From Roseivirga echinicomitans (GTDB taxonomy: Bacteria > Bacteroidota > Bacteroidia > Cytophagales > Cyclobacteriaceae), in assembly GCF_001592935.1 (NCBI RefSeq), contig NZ_LRDB01000050.1, positions 434,001-498,000 of the forward strand: a stretch of 64,000 nucleotides of DNA, read 5' to 3'. The notes beneath the pieces are model-generated. The model was not told where the DNA came from, did not search any database, and saw only the letters and a program-made list of their open reading frames with translations. Positions within the stretch are counted from its first letter, which is position 1. Each line of letters starts with the position of its first letter. This document shows, in pieces, positions 42,327 through 50,267 of this stretch. Position numbers and translations under genes: made by a program.

Positions 42327-43976
42327 ATGCTTCAACGCCTGAGTATAGAAAATTACGCCCTGATCCAACAGTTAGAAATCAACCCTGATGCTCAACTGAA
42401 TATCATTACGGGTGAAACTGGCGCTGGAAAATCCATTATTCTGGGAGCATTAGGCTTACTTCTAGGCAATCGTGCAGATAGCAAATCACTGCTCGATCAA
42501 GAGAAAAAATGCGTAATCGAAGGTGTTTTCGATGTTTCTGCCTATCAACTCAATTCTTTTTTTGAAGAAAATGACATGGACTATGATGCTGAGTGCATCA
42601 TCCGAAGAGAAATAAGCCCTAACGGAAAGTCCAGGGCTTTTATTAATGATGGCGTGACCAACCTTGATTTCCTTAAACTACTTGGGAAACGATTAATGGA
42701 CATCCATTCTCAGCATGACAATTTGCTTTTAGGCGCCAATAGCTATCAACTGAGTTTGGTTGATGCTTTCGCTCAAAACAACAGCTTACTACAAAAATAT
42801 AGCAAGGCCTTTTCTGACTATCGTGAAAAGCATGAGATACTGGAGCAACTTAAATCAGAATCTGCCGAATTAAGAAAAGAATCAGATTACCACCAGTTTC
42901 TATTTGATGAACTGGACAAAGCACAGCTTCAAGCGGAAGAGCAAGAAACCTTAGAGGCTGAACTCAATAAGCTTGAAAACGCTGAAGAAATCAAACTCAA
43001 ATTGAATGAAGCACTCAGTGCTTTAGATCAATCGGAGATGAACGCCAACCAAATGCTGCAGGGTGCTAAAACAGCTTTAGGCCAAATCAATAAGTTTGCG
43101 AAAGAGTACGAAAGCCTTTTTGAGCGACTGAACAGCAGCTGGATTGAATTAAAAGACATTATTGCTGAACTGGAAACAGAAGAAGAACAAGTAGAGTACG
43201 AGCCAAAACGAGCAGAAGAGGTACAAGAAAGACTAAGTCTAATCTATAAGTTACAACAAAAGCATCAAGTGTCGGATGTTACTTCCCTCCTTTCTATTTA
43301 TGAAGAACTAGGAGATAAAGTACTAAGAGTGGGTAACTTAGATGAGGCCATTGAGGCAGCAGAAAAGGAAGCCAATCAAGCGTTTGAGTTGGTTGAAACT
43401 TCTGGCGAAGTCCTGAGCCAATCGAGAACCAAAGTATTCGCTGGTTTCGAAAAGCAAATTGGCGTATTGCTCGATGACCTTGGAATGCCTCATGCTAAAC
43501 TGGCCATTCAGCATGAAAAGCAGGTTCCTTCAGAATCAGGCGTTGACAAAATCAACTTGTTGTTTTCTGCAAACAAAGGCATTGCGCCACAGCCGTTAAA
43601 ACAAGTGGCCTCTGGTGGTGAATTTTCAAGACTGATGTTTGCCGTAAAATATATTCTGGCAGACAAAACCGCTTTGCCTACGATCGTATTTGATGAGATT
43701 GACGCTGGTATTTCGGGGGAAATCTCTATTCAGATGGCCGAAATGATGAACAAGATGGCGCAAAACCATCAGGTGATTACCATTACGCATTTGCCACAAA
43801 TTGCAGCGAGAGGAAAATCACATTACTATGTGTATAAAGACAATGCACAAGATGTGACGGCAAGTAACATCAGGAAGCTCAATCATGATGAACGCCTGTC
43901 TGAATTGGCGCAAATGATTGGTGGTAAGCAATTCTCCGAAAGTTCGTTAGAGAGCGCGAGGGAGCTCATGAAGTAA
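42327..43976 (+). CDS. recN: DNA repair protein RecN
   Basis: SMC-like ATPase of double-strand break repair. Walker A is in GETGAGKS (residues 29-36). The middle is a long coiled coil (about 150-370, rich in Glu, Lys and Leu). The signature motif VASGGEFSRLMFAVKYIL and Walker B TIVFDEIDAGISG lie near the C-terminus, with ITHLPQIAARG after them. The length of 549 residues is standard. The start MLQRLSIENYALI is canonical, which supports the ATG at 42327 although it is only four bases from the -7 box. It is transcribed from its own promoter and ends at a bidirectional terminator. Confidence 0.95.
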   Translation: MLQRLSIENYALIQQLEINPDAQLNIITGETGAGKSIILGALGLLLGNRADSKSLLDQEKKCVIEGVFDVSAYQLNSFFEENDMDYDAECIIRREISPNGKSRAFINDGVTNLDFLKLLGKRLMDIHSQHDNLLLGANSYQLSLVDAFAQNNSLLQKYSKAFSDYREKHEILEQLKSESAELRKESDYHQFLFDELDKAQLQAEEQETLEAELNKLENAEEIKLKLNEALSALDQSEMNANQMLQGAKTALGQINKFAKEYESLFERLNSSWIELKDIIAELETEEEQVEYEPKRAEEVQERLSLIYKLQQKHQVSDVTSLLSIYEELGDKVLRVGNLDEAIEAAEKEANQAFELVETSGEVLSQSRTKVFAGFEKQIGVLLDDLGMPHAKLAIQHEKQVPSESGVDKINLLFSANKGIAPQPLKQVASGGEFSRLMFAVKYILADKTALPTIVFDEIDAGISGEISIQMAEMMNKMAQNHQVITITHLPQIAARGKSHYYVYKDNAQDVTASNIRKLNHDERLSELAQMIGGKQFSESSLESARELMK

Positions 43977-44003
43977 ACTTCTTCCCCACCCCTTAAAACC
44001 AAA

Positions 44004-44032
44004 AAAGTCGATTTGGAAACCAAACCGACTTT
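44004..44032. terminator. Bidirectional terminator between recN and the symporter gene
   Basis: AAAGTCGATTTGG pairs with CCAAACCGACTTT with one mismatch around an AAA loop. As precede and Ts follow, fitting two converging genes. Confidence 0.85.
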
Positions 44033-44054
44033 CTCATAATTTCTATGCTCTACC

Positions 44055-45476
44055 TTATTTCTTATCGAACTCTCCCGCTTTATGGCGAGCAAAGTAAGAT
44101 TTTGTTGCTTTCATTACTTTAGGGGCTAGAATCAGTGCTGAAACCATGGTTGGAATCGCCATCAAAGCAAAACTACCATCAATCAAATTCACTACAAAAC
44201 CCAAAGAAGCTACGGCTCCAAGAATAATTGTACCGATGTATACATAATTGTAAAGTTCTCCTTTTTTCGCTCCGAACAAGTAGGATACACTTTTCACTCC
44301 ATAATAAGAATAAGAAAGTAAACTAGACACGGCAAATACCAAGATACACAGCCCTAATAAATAGCCTCCCACTCCTGGGATAGCCGCATTAAAAGCCTTC
44401 AATGTTAATGTTACACCAAGCAAACCCGTATCAGCCGCACCAATAAACTCATGATGAACTCCAGTACCTAGAATCACCAATGCTGTAAGTGTACATACTA
44501 AAAGTGTATCAATCGCTGGACCGAGCATAGCCACAAGACCTTCACGTACCGGCTCCTCCGTTTTAGTGTCTCCATGTACCATTGGGGCAGTTCCAATTCC
44601 TGCTTCGTTTGAAAAAGCAGCTCTCTTAGCGCCAATAATAATCACAGCACCGATGCCACCACCCAAAATGGCATTACCAGAAAATGCTTCTTCAAAAATT
44701 GAAGCGAAAATATCAGGAATACCCCCTACATTCTGAAGTAGAATGTAAATCACCAAACCGAAATACAAGACTACCATAGAAGGCACCAACTTGGCAGCTA
44801 CACTACTAATTCTTTTAATTCCACCAAAAATAACCATAGATACCAAAGCCATTAAGATAAGTCCAGTAACAAATGATGCTATTCCCACTGGGGCACCAAA
44901 TAGGCTAAATGTTGCTTCAGTATCATATCCCACTGCTGGACCTAAAACAGCATTCATGGCCGCAGTAAGTTGATTTGCTTGAAAAATTGGCAAAGCACCA
45001 ATCAGCGTAAAAACGCAAAAGAATATGGCCATTGGCTTCCATTTCTTACCTAAGCCTTCGGTAATCACATACATGGGGCCACCTCTTACTTCACCTTCAC
45101 TGTCTTTTCCTCGGTACATCACCGAAAGCGTACAGGTAAAAAACTTGGTAGCCATACCGACAAATGCGGAAACCCACATCCAAAAAATAGCACCTGGACC
45201 ACCCATGGTAATGGCAACCGCCACACCACTAATATTACCCATGCCTACGGTAGCTGCTAAAGCTGTAGAAAGTGCTTCGTAGTGGGTTATTTGTCCCTCT
45301 TCATGATGAGTATCATATTTCCCTCTCAATACATTTATAGCGTGACCAATGTATTTGAAGGGTAAAAACCGCGAATAAAACAAGAATACTAGTCCACCAC
45401 CCATTACCAATATCAAGAGGGGAACTCCCCAAATCCAGCCACTAAAGCTGGATACAGCATCTTCTATAAAACCCAA
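44055..45476 (-). CDS. Alanine/glycine:cation symporter (AGCS family)
   Basis: Sodium-coupled amino acid transporter of 473 residues with about eleven membrane helices. Family phrases are YEALSTALAATVGMGNISGVAVAITMGGPGAIFWMWVSAFVGMATKF, GGPMYVITEGLGKKW, GAKRAAFSNEAGIGTAPMVHG and a late GVKSVSYLFG. AGCS members import alanine or glycine with sodium; the exact substrate is not readable. The ATG at 45476 and the N-terminal helix (WIWGVPLLILVMGGGLVFLF) are consistent with an inner-membrane start. It is monocistronic. Confidence 0.92.
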   Translation of the reverse strand: MGFIEDAVSSFSGWIWGVPLLILVMGGGLVFLFYSRFLPFKYIGHAINVLRGKYDTHHEEGQITHYEALSTALAATVGMGNISGVAVAITMGGPGAIFWMWVSAFVGMATKFFTCTLSVMYRGKDSEGEVRGGPMYVITEGLGKKWKPMAIFFCVFTLIGALPIFQANQLTAAMNAVLGPAVGYDTEATFSLFGAPVGIASFVTGLILMALVSMVIFGGIKRISSVAAKLVPSMVVLYFGLVIYILLQNVGGIPDIFASIFEEAFSGNAILGGGIGAVIIIGAKRAAFSNEAGIGTAPMVHGDTKTEEPVREGLVAMLGPAIDTLLVCTLTALVILGTGVHHEFIGAADTGLLGVTLTLKAFNAAIPGVGGYLLGLCILVFAVSSLLSYSYYGVKSVSYLFGAKKGELYNYVYIGTIILGAVASLGFVVNLIDGSFALMAIPTMVSALILAPKVMKATKSYFARHKAGEFDKK

Positions 45477-45588
45477 GTCAGTAATTTTTTAGTTAAGCTA
45501 CTATATTAGTTCAATCCGCGTAACCGTACAAGAAGTATAGTCATTTTGTAGACTAACGGTAGATCGAATGACTTTACGAAGGCCATAG

Positions 45589-45629
45589 ACAATAAAGAGG
45601 GAATGGATAATCCATTCCCTCTTTATTGT
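45589..45629 (-). terminator. Long hairpin at the end of the SPOR-exbB-exbD-tonB operon
   Basis: A perfect 19-base stem (45589-45607 with 45611-45629) around TAA, inside the first 90 bases beyond the tonB stop. There is no strong T-run on the minus strand, but the stem is AT-rich at its base. Confidence 0.75.
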
Positions 45630-45677
45630 TAAGTTTCTTAATTGACTCCAGTTCAACTCAAAGCAGGTGAATACGAA

Positions 45678-46640
45678 TTAATTCGTTTTGATGACAAAGG
45701 TGATTTCCCCTTTAGAAATGTTAGCTGCCATTTTTGACGGGTTAGTCTGGATAAAGGCAAGCTTCTCCACTTGTTTTTTATAGAACTCGATAATGGTGTT
45801 ATCGCTAATGGTAGTACCCGGGATTTTGGTCACGTTAATTACCGTTCCTCGATCATCTACTTCGATTCTAAACTTAATCACCCCTTCAATTTGGGAATCG
45901 TCCTTTTCTGCAGGGGGTCTCTCCCATCTCCAGCCGTCTAGACTCAAACTAACTCCTAAATCAGCACCACCAGGCTGTGTACCATTGGCAGTGGTCTTTC
46001 CTTTAGGGTCGCCCATATTGCCTCTTTTATCTACTTCTTTTCCTTGATTGTTAGAAGCAGCTTCTTTATTGTCCGATTCCGTTTTCTTTCCTCCGCCCAT
46101 AATAGCACGTTGGTCCACTACAGGTACAGGTTTAGGCTTTACCTCTTCTTTCTTTTCTTCTACAGGTTTGGTTACTTCCTTTTTAACTTCTACAGGCGGC
46201 TTTTCTTCTTCTTTCTTCTCAACAACCTCTTCTACTTTCTTCTCTACCGCTTTAACTTCGCTCTCTTTTTCTTGAACCACTTCGGCTTTCACCTCTTCTT
46301 TAGGTTTAGGAGTTTCCTTGACTACCTCTTGCTTAGGCGGAACCACTTCTTTGACTTCCTCCACCACTGGAGTTTCCTCTACTGGCTCCTCTTCTGACTC
46401 TTGCTCAGCGTCAGAAGGTGTATCATTTTCAGTTTCTTCAATTTCAGCCTTATTTTCTCTTTCGATATCTCCAGAGCCAGCTTCTTCGAAACCAAAATTC
46501 AATTCTATACCGTATTCAGGGATTGGCGGATCAGGTTGACGCCACGCCACAAGAAATAAAAGCAAAGTCAGTATGGTACCATGCACGACTATCGACATGA
46601 TCATACTGAACTTCTTATCCTTTTTTTCTTGATCTGACAT
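45678..46640 (-). CDS. TonB/TolA-like energy transducer
   Basis: Protein of 320 residues with the TonB/TolA plan. A short cytoplasmic start and one membrane helix (SMIMSIVVHGTILTLLLFLVAW, about 12-33) lead into a long Pro-, Glu-, Lys- and Val-rich periplasmic spacer (about 60-190, repeated VEE/KEE/PKP). A C-terminal domain follows (EGVIKFRIEVDDRGTVINVTKIPGTTISDNTI) with the TonB-type strand-helix-strand. It should couple the proton motive force gathered by ExbB-ExbD to outer-membrane processes. It is the last gene of the operon, one base after exbD. Whether it serves transport (TonB) or envelope constriction (TolA) is open. Confidence 0.85.
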   Translation of the reverse strand: MSDQEKKDKKFSMIMSIVVHGTILTLLLFLVAWRQPDPPIPEYGIELNFGFEEAGSGDIERENKAEIEETENDTPSDAEQESEEEPVEETPVVEEVKEVVPPKQEVVKETPKPKEEVKAEVVQEKESEVKAVEKKVEEVVEKKEEEKPPVEVKKEVTKPVEEKKEEVKPKPVPVVDQRAIMGGGKKTESDNKEAASNNQGKEVDKRGNMGDPKGKTTANGTQPGGADLGVSLSLDGWRWERPPAEKDDSQIEGVIKFRIEVDDRGTVINVTKIPGTTISDNTIIEFYKKQVEKLAFIQTNPSKMAANISKGEITFVIKTN

Positions 46641-46641
46641 T

Positions 46642-47031
46642 TTACTCAGGTTTAGTAACGATAGTTACTTTTTGCTTTAAAAGGGCTGCAATGCCTGCTA
46701 CTTTCATAAAGTACTCAGCATCCACAGTTTTATCTACATGTAAAGTAACTGAACCATCGGGCCCGCTTATTACTTTACGCAATTCTTGTTCCAAGTTTGA
46801 AAGTGTTACTTCCTTATCATTCACATAGTAGTGTAAATCTTCTGTGATGGTAACGCTGTTTTTCTGCATTACAATATTAGAAGCTGCTGATGAAGGCAAG
46901 TTTACTGGTAAACCAGAAGGAGTAATAAAGGAAGCCGTCAGCATAAAGAAGATCAACAACAAGAACACAATGTCTGTCATTGAAGACATGCTGAAGTTGG
47001 CATCCACCTTAAGTTTCGATTTAATATCCAT
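46642..47031 (-). CDS. exbD: ExbD/TolR family proton channel subunit
   Basis: Membrane protein of 129 residues with one N-terminal helix that carries the essential Asp (MTDIVFLLLIFFMLTASFI, about 18-36) and a small periplasmic domain (VTITEDLHYYVNDKEVTLSNLEQELRKVI, then VTLHVDKTVDAEYFMKVAGIA). It forms the proton-conducting motor with ExbB. The gene overlaps the end of exbB by one base (TAATG) and is one base from tonB, so the three are tightly coupled. Confidence 0.92.
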   Translation of the reverse strand: MDIKSKLKVDANFSMSSMTDIVFLLLIFFMLTASFITPSGLPVNLPSSAASNIVMQKNSVTITEDLHYYVNDKEVTLSNLEQELRKVISGPDGSVTLHVDKTVDAEYFMKVAGIAALLKQKVTIVTKPE

Positions 47032-47711
47032 TATTGAGGCTCTTGAAGTAAATCAATAAAGTCAACCGAAGTATACTCCATATAATGGATGGCCTTCTGA
47101 ACCCTAGAAACTAGGTAGTTATAACCTAAGTAGGCAATAATCCCCACCACCAAGCCGAGGGCTGTAGTGATCATGGCTTCGTAAATACCCGTGGATAAAA
47201 GCTTAGGGCTCACCGAACCTTCTTCCTGCGCTATGGCAATAAAAGCTTGGATCATCCCTGTTACCGTACCTAAGAACCCCACCATTGGGGCAGCTCCCGA
47301 TATGGTCGCCAACATAGATAAGTTCTTCTCAAGCTTATACACCTCAATTTTACCTACGTTCTCGATAGAAGCCTCAATAGTCTTTAACGGACTACCAATT
47401 CTATGGATCCCTTTCTCAATCATTTTGGCAATGGGCGATTCAGTTTGAGAACAAAGGAGTTTTGCTCCATTGATATCACCTGCTAAAACCAAATTTTTGA
47501 TTTTGTCCATAAACTCGAATGGAGTTTTGGAGGCTCTGTTGATATGCCTATATCGTTCAAAAAATATGTAAATCGCTGTAATCCAAAGTGCTATCAAAGG
47601 AATCAACCAGATCCCTCCTTTTAACAGTAAATCAAACCAAAATAAAGCTCCTCCATCGCCACCTGAAACGTTTAAAGTATCAGATGCTGCGAGTTCTTGA
47701 ATAATTGTCAT
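47031..47711 (-). CDS. exbB: ExbB/TolQ/MotA family motor subunit
   Basis: Three-helix inner-membrane protein of 226 residues. Helix one is about 31-52 (GGIWLIPLIALWITAIYIFF). The cytoplasmic loop follows, then the conserved ATISGAAPMVGFLGTVTGMIQAFIAI (helix two) and GIYEAMITTALGLVVGIIAYLGYNYL (helix three). With ExbD it makes the proton-driven stator complex. It sits one base after the SPOR gene. An N-terminal stretch of 25 residues precedes helix one. Confidence 0.93.
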   Translation of the reverse strand: MTIIQELAASDTLNVSGGDGGALFWFDLLLKGGIWLIPLIALWITAIYIFFERYRHINRASKTPFEFMDKIKNLVLAGDINGAKLLCSQTESPIAKMIEKGIHRIGSPLKTIEASIENVGKIEVYKLEKNLSMLATISGAAPMVGFLGTVTGMIQAFIAIAQEEGSVSPKLLSTGIYEAMITTALGLVVGIIAYLGYNYLVSRVQKAIHYMEYTSVDFIDLLQEPQ

Positions 47712-47712
47712 T

Positions 47713-48525
47713 TTAATATTTAAGTGCCCAGACTTCTTTTCCGTATTTCTCTCTGTAGGATGCCAAAGCGGCTTCCGCTTCTTTAATTGAACCTACATTT
47801 GGAATCATGATCCCAACTCTATGAAAAGCTGAGTTTCCAATAGGCTTTAGAACGTGTGCAGTAATTCCAGAGGCTACCAATTGGTTTCCTTTATCTTCCG
47901 CTAAGTCACCATCAAAGAAACTACCTACTACGGCAAAATAACGCCCTTGACGTTCAGAAATTGTAATCAATTCAGCTTTTGGCGCTTCTACTTTTACAGG
48001 CTCCGGTTCTGGCTGAGGTTCAACCTTTGGTTGCTCAATTTTAGGCTTGACTACAGGCTCAGGTTTTGGGGCTTCTTTCTTATAGAACACAAAATAAAAT
48101 ATGACCAAAAACACAACCAGTAGCACGACAATGACGATCCAAATGCCTCCGCTCTTTTTCTCTTCTTCTTTCTTTTCTACCATAATTACCTTCTTTTTAG
48201 GTGCTGGTGATTGATCTTTATTTTCAACTACAACAGGAGCTGCCACTTTTGAAGACGGTTCTTCTTTTACTCCCTCCTTAGGTGCCTCTTCTTGAACGGA
48301 CGGCTTATCTGAAGTTTCACTTTTCGAAATTTCATCATCCACGAGCTCTAACTCTTCCGTACTGTCATCAAGAGTATTTAAATCATCAATATCATCTAAA
48401 CCAAAGTCATCATCAGACACCTTGGGTTCTTCTTTTTTAGGGGCTCTTTTTTTACCCACACTTGCAGGTGTCTTACCCACCTTTTTATTGTTGTCTGAAG
48501 AACTGTTCTTCTTTTTAGCAGCCAT
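47713..48525 (-). CDS. SPOR-domain membrane protein
   Basis: Protein of 270 residues. A charged cytoplasmic N-terminus (Lys-rich, then acidic DDFGLDDIDDLNTLDDSTEELELVDD) leads to one membrane helix (about 128-148, GGIWIVIVVLLVVFLVIFYFVFY). A Pro/Glu linker follows (PEPVVKPKIEQPKVEPQPEPEP), and a C-terminal SPOR domain (RYFAVVGSFFDGDLAEDKGNQLVASGITAHVLKPIGNSAFHRVGIMI). SPOR domains bind glycan strands without stem peptides at division sites. As the first gene of an operon with exbB-exbD-tonB it points to a role in envelope constriction rather than nutrient uptake (inference). Confidence 0.88.
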   Translation of the reverse strand: MAAKKKNSSSDNNKKVGKTPASVGKKRAPKKEEPKVSDDDFGLDDIDDLNTLDDSTEELELVDDEISKSETSDKPSVQEEAPKEGVKEEPSSKVAAPVVVENKDQSPAPKKKVIMVEKKEEEKKSGGIWIVIVVLLVVFLVIFYFVFYKKEAPKPEPVVKPKIEQPKVEPQPEPEPVKVEAPKAELITISERQGRYFAVVGSFFDGDLAEDKGNQLVASGITAHVLKPIGNSAFHRVGIMIPNVGSIKEAEAALASYREKYGKEVWALKY

Positions 48526-48610
48526 AAGAAATAGTTATTGGTTGATATTTGTTCAAATTAACAAAATATAGCTACGATATTAAAGGTGTAGCCCATGCGA
48601 ATCTACAAAA

Positions 48611-50266
48611 TTAGAAGGATACTGTAATCCCTCCCAACACTTGAATGCCTCGACTTGGGTAATTCAGGTATCTTTCGTACTCTTTCCCAAAGACATTTTT
48701 GAATTGTAAAAACACAGAAATCTTTTCATTCAAGTCATAATCACCGCCCAAATTCATATCCACAATATCATCCATCTCTACCCTTGTACTGCTTTCTCTA
48801 TTCAGACCAATCAGTCCTCCCATGTAATAGAGGTCTGCAGTTATCTTTAAATTCTTTATTGGATAAAAGATATTGTTAAAAACCGCTTGATACTGTGGTT
48901 TATGATATGGATCGGCCAAAGCGTTCAAGGTATAATCGAAAAAATCGAACCTTAGACCGCTTCGAACATTTTCCACTTTTTCAAAAACCACTTCGCCATA
49001 AACATTCGTGCGACCGACAGCATCGTTGTCATACAATACCTCAAACCTAGTGGAATCGGTAATGCTATTCGTAAAGAATGGCATACGTTGGATGGAAGCC
49101 ATTGAGAGCCCAGCGTTCAACCTGAGGCCGTTGGTCAAGTCGAGGTTAATTCCTGCGAAAATATCGCTCTCCTTATCCGTGTTGAGTAAAATAAAATCCC
49201 TCTGTAGAAATGCATTCTCACTTGCAAAACCCTGAAAAGAATTGTATTCCAAATCTCCTTGATAACCTCCATAAATATTAATGCTACTGGTCGGGTTAAC
49301 ATCCAGTCTAGCATAAGGATATACTTTAAAGCCATCTTTTGCAGCCGTAGTAATTTGTGTTAAGTCATCATTATCACCGGCTAAGTTAGCCCCCACACTT
49401 ACTTTAAAGCTATTTGTAGCATATTCCAAGCGTGGCTTCGCATTGTAAAAATTTCTACCAATTTTCTCTGTGTCTTCGCGGCTTGAGAAGGTTACTTGGC
49501 CACCCACTTTAAAGCGAAGTTCTTCTGAGAATTTATAACCTAAACCTAAATCGAAATTGAATCGGCTTTCTTTAGCTTCGAAGTTATCTCTAAAGAAATC
49601 CCAGTCTGTCTTAAAATGATAAGTTGTTACCTCATCCAGAGCCGTTTTTTCCACACCTGCCCTTGCCGTAAAGCTGTTGAACTTTCGCTCAACTAAATCA
49701 GGAGTAAGATCCAAAGCTGGGTTATAACCATAGAAATGCACTTTCCTTTCTCCATATTGAATATCTCCTGAAATAGTATTCTTACCATTGAAGAATTTTC
49801 CTCCCAACACCACATCAGTTTTGGAATCACCAGAATTCTTATCGAAAACTGGGCCTTTTGCTGAAGAGCGATGTCTTATATATAAATTATAGAGATAATT
49901 CGGGTTTCGCGTAGAACCCAAGTAAGCCTCGCCCAACAATGTTCCGTAATTGCCATAACCCAGCTTGAAGTAGTTACCCGTAATATCCTTTTCCTTTTGG
50001 TTGATTGCTAAATTAACGGCCCTGAAATTGGGCTGAATTGGCGTTAAACTCAGTACATATTCATGGAAAGTATAGGTCTGTTGCGACTGGGCTTTTTGCA
50101 CTGGCAACTGCGGAATTTTCTCAAAATTTCTAGTGGCAGGCGGAAGCGTAATCTTCCTATCCTTTCTAATTACAATTTCGGATTCTTCCAATTCACCTTG
50201 CTGGCCAAAAGCAGTGAAGGCCAACATTCCAAAAACAAGAGTAATGATATATCTAAAGTCTCTCAT
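48611..50266 (-). CDS. Outer-membrane beta-barrel protein (TonB-dependent-receptor-like)
   Basis: Protein of about 552 residues with a signal peptide (MRDFRYIITLVFGMLAFTAFGQ). The ATG at 50266 is used because the longer frame from 50299 would run into the preceding gene. A linker (ESEIVIRKDRKITLPPATRNFEKIPQLP) precedes a barrel of alternating strands, for example GNYFKLGYGNYGTLLGEAYLGSTRNPNYLYNLYIRHRSS and SINIYGGYQGDLEYNSFQGFASENAFLQRD. It ends with GITVSF. The barrel lacks an obvious plug or carboxypeptidase-like domain, so it may be a porin-like or partner protein. It lies one base after the 1020-residue TPR gene and is co-transcribed with it. Confidence 0.78.
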   Translation of the reverse strand: MRDFRYIITLVFGMLAFTAFGQQGELEESEIVIRKDRKITLPPATRNFEKIPQLPVQKAQSQQTYTFHEYVLSLTPIQPNFRAVNLAINQKEKDITGNYFKLGYGNYGTLLGEAYLGSTRNPNYLYNLYIRHRSSAKGPVFDKNSGDSKTDVVLGGKFFNGKNTISGDIQYGERKVHFYGYNPALDLTPDLVERKFNSFTARAGVEKTALDEVTTYHFKTDWDFFRDNFEAKESRFNFDLGLGYKFSEELRFKVGGQVTFSSREDTEKIGRNFYNAKPRLEYATNSFKVSVGANLAGDNDDLTQITTAAKDGFKVYPYARLDVNPTSSINIYGGYQGDLEYNSFQGFASENAFLQRDFILLNTDKESDIFAGINLDLTNGLRLNAGLSMASIQRMPFFTNSITDSTRFEVLYDNDAVGRTNVYGEVVFEKVENVRSGLRFDFFDYTLNALADPYHKPQYQAVFNNIFYPIKNLKITADLYYMGGLIGLNRESSTRVEMDDIVDMNLGGDYDLNEKISVFLQFKNVFGKEYERYLNYPSRGIQVLGGITVSF

Positions 50267-50267
50267 C

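Noticed and set aside
46044-46397. Open frames on the plus strand opposite the TonB-like gene, rich in Phe/Leu or Ser/Thr
   Set aside because: They arise from the Pro/Glu/Lys-rich repeats on the coding strand and look like shadow frames.
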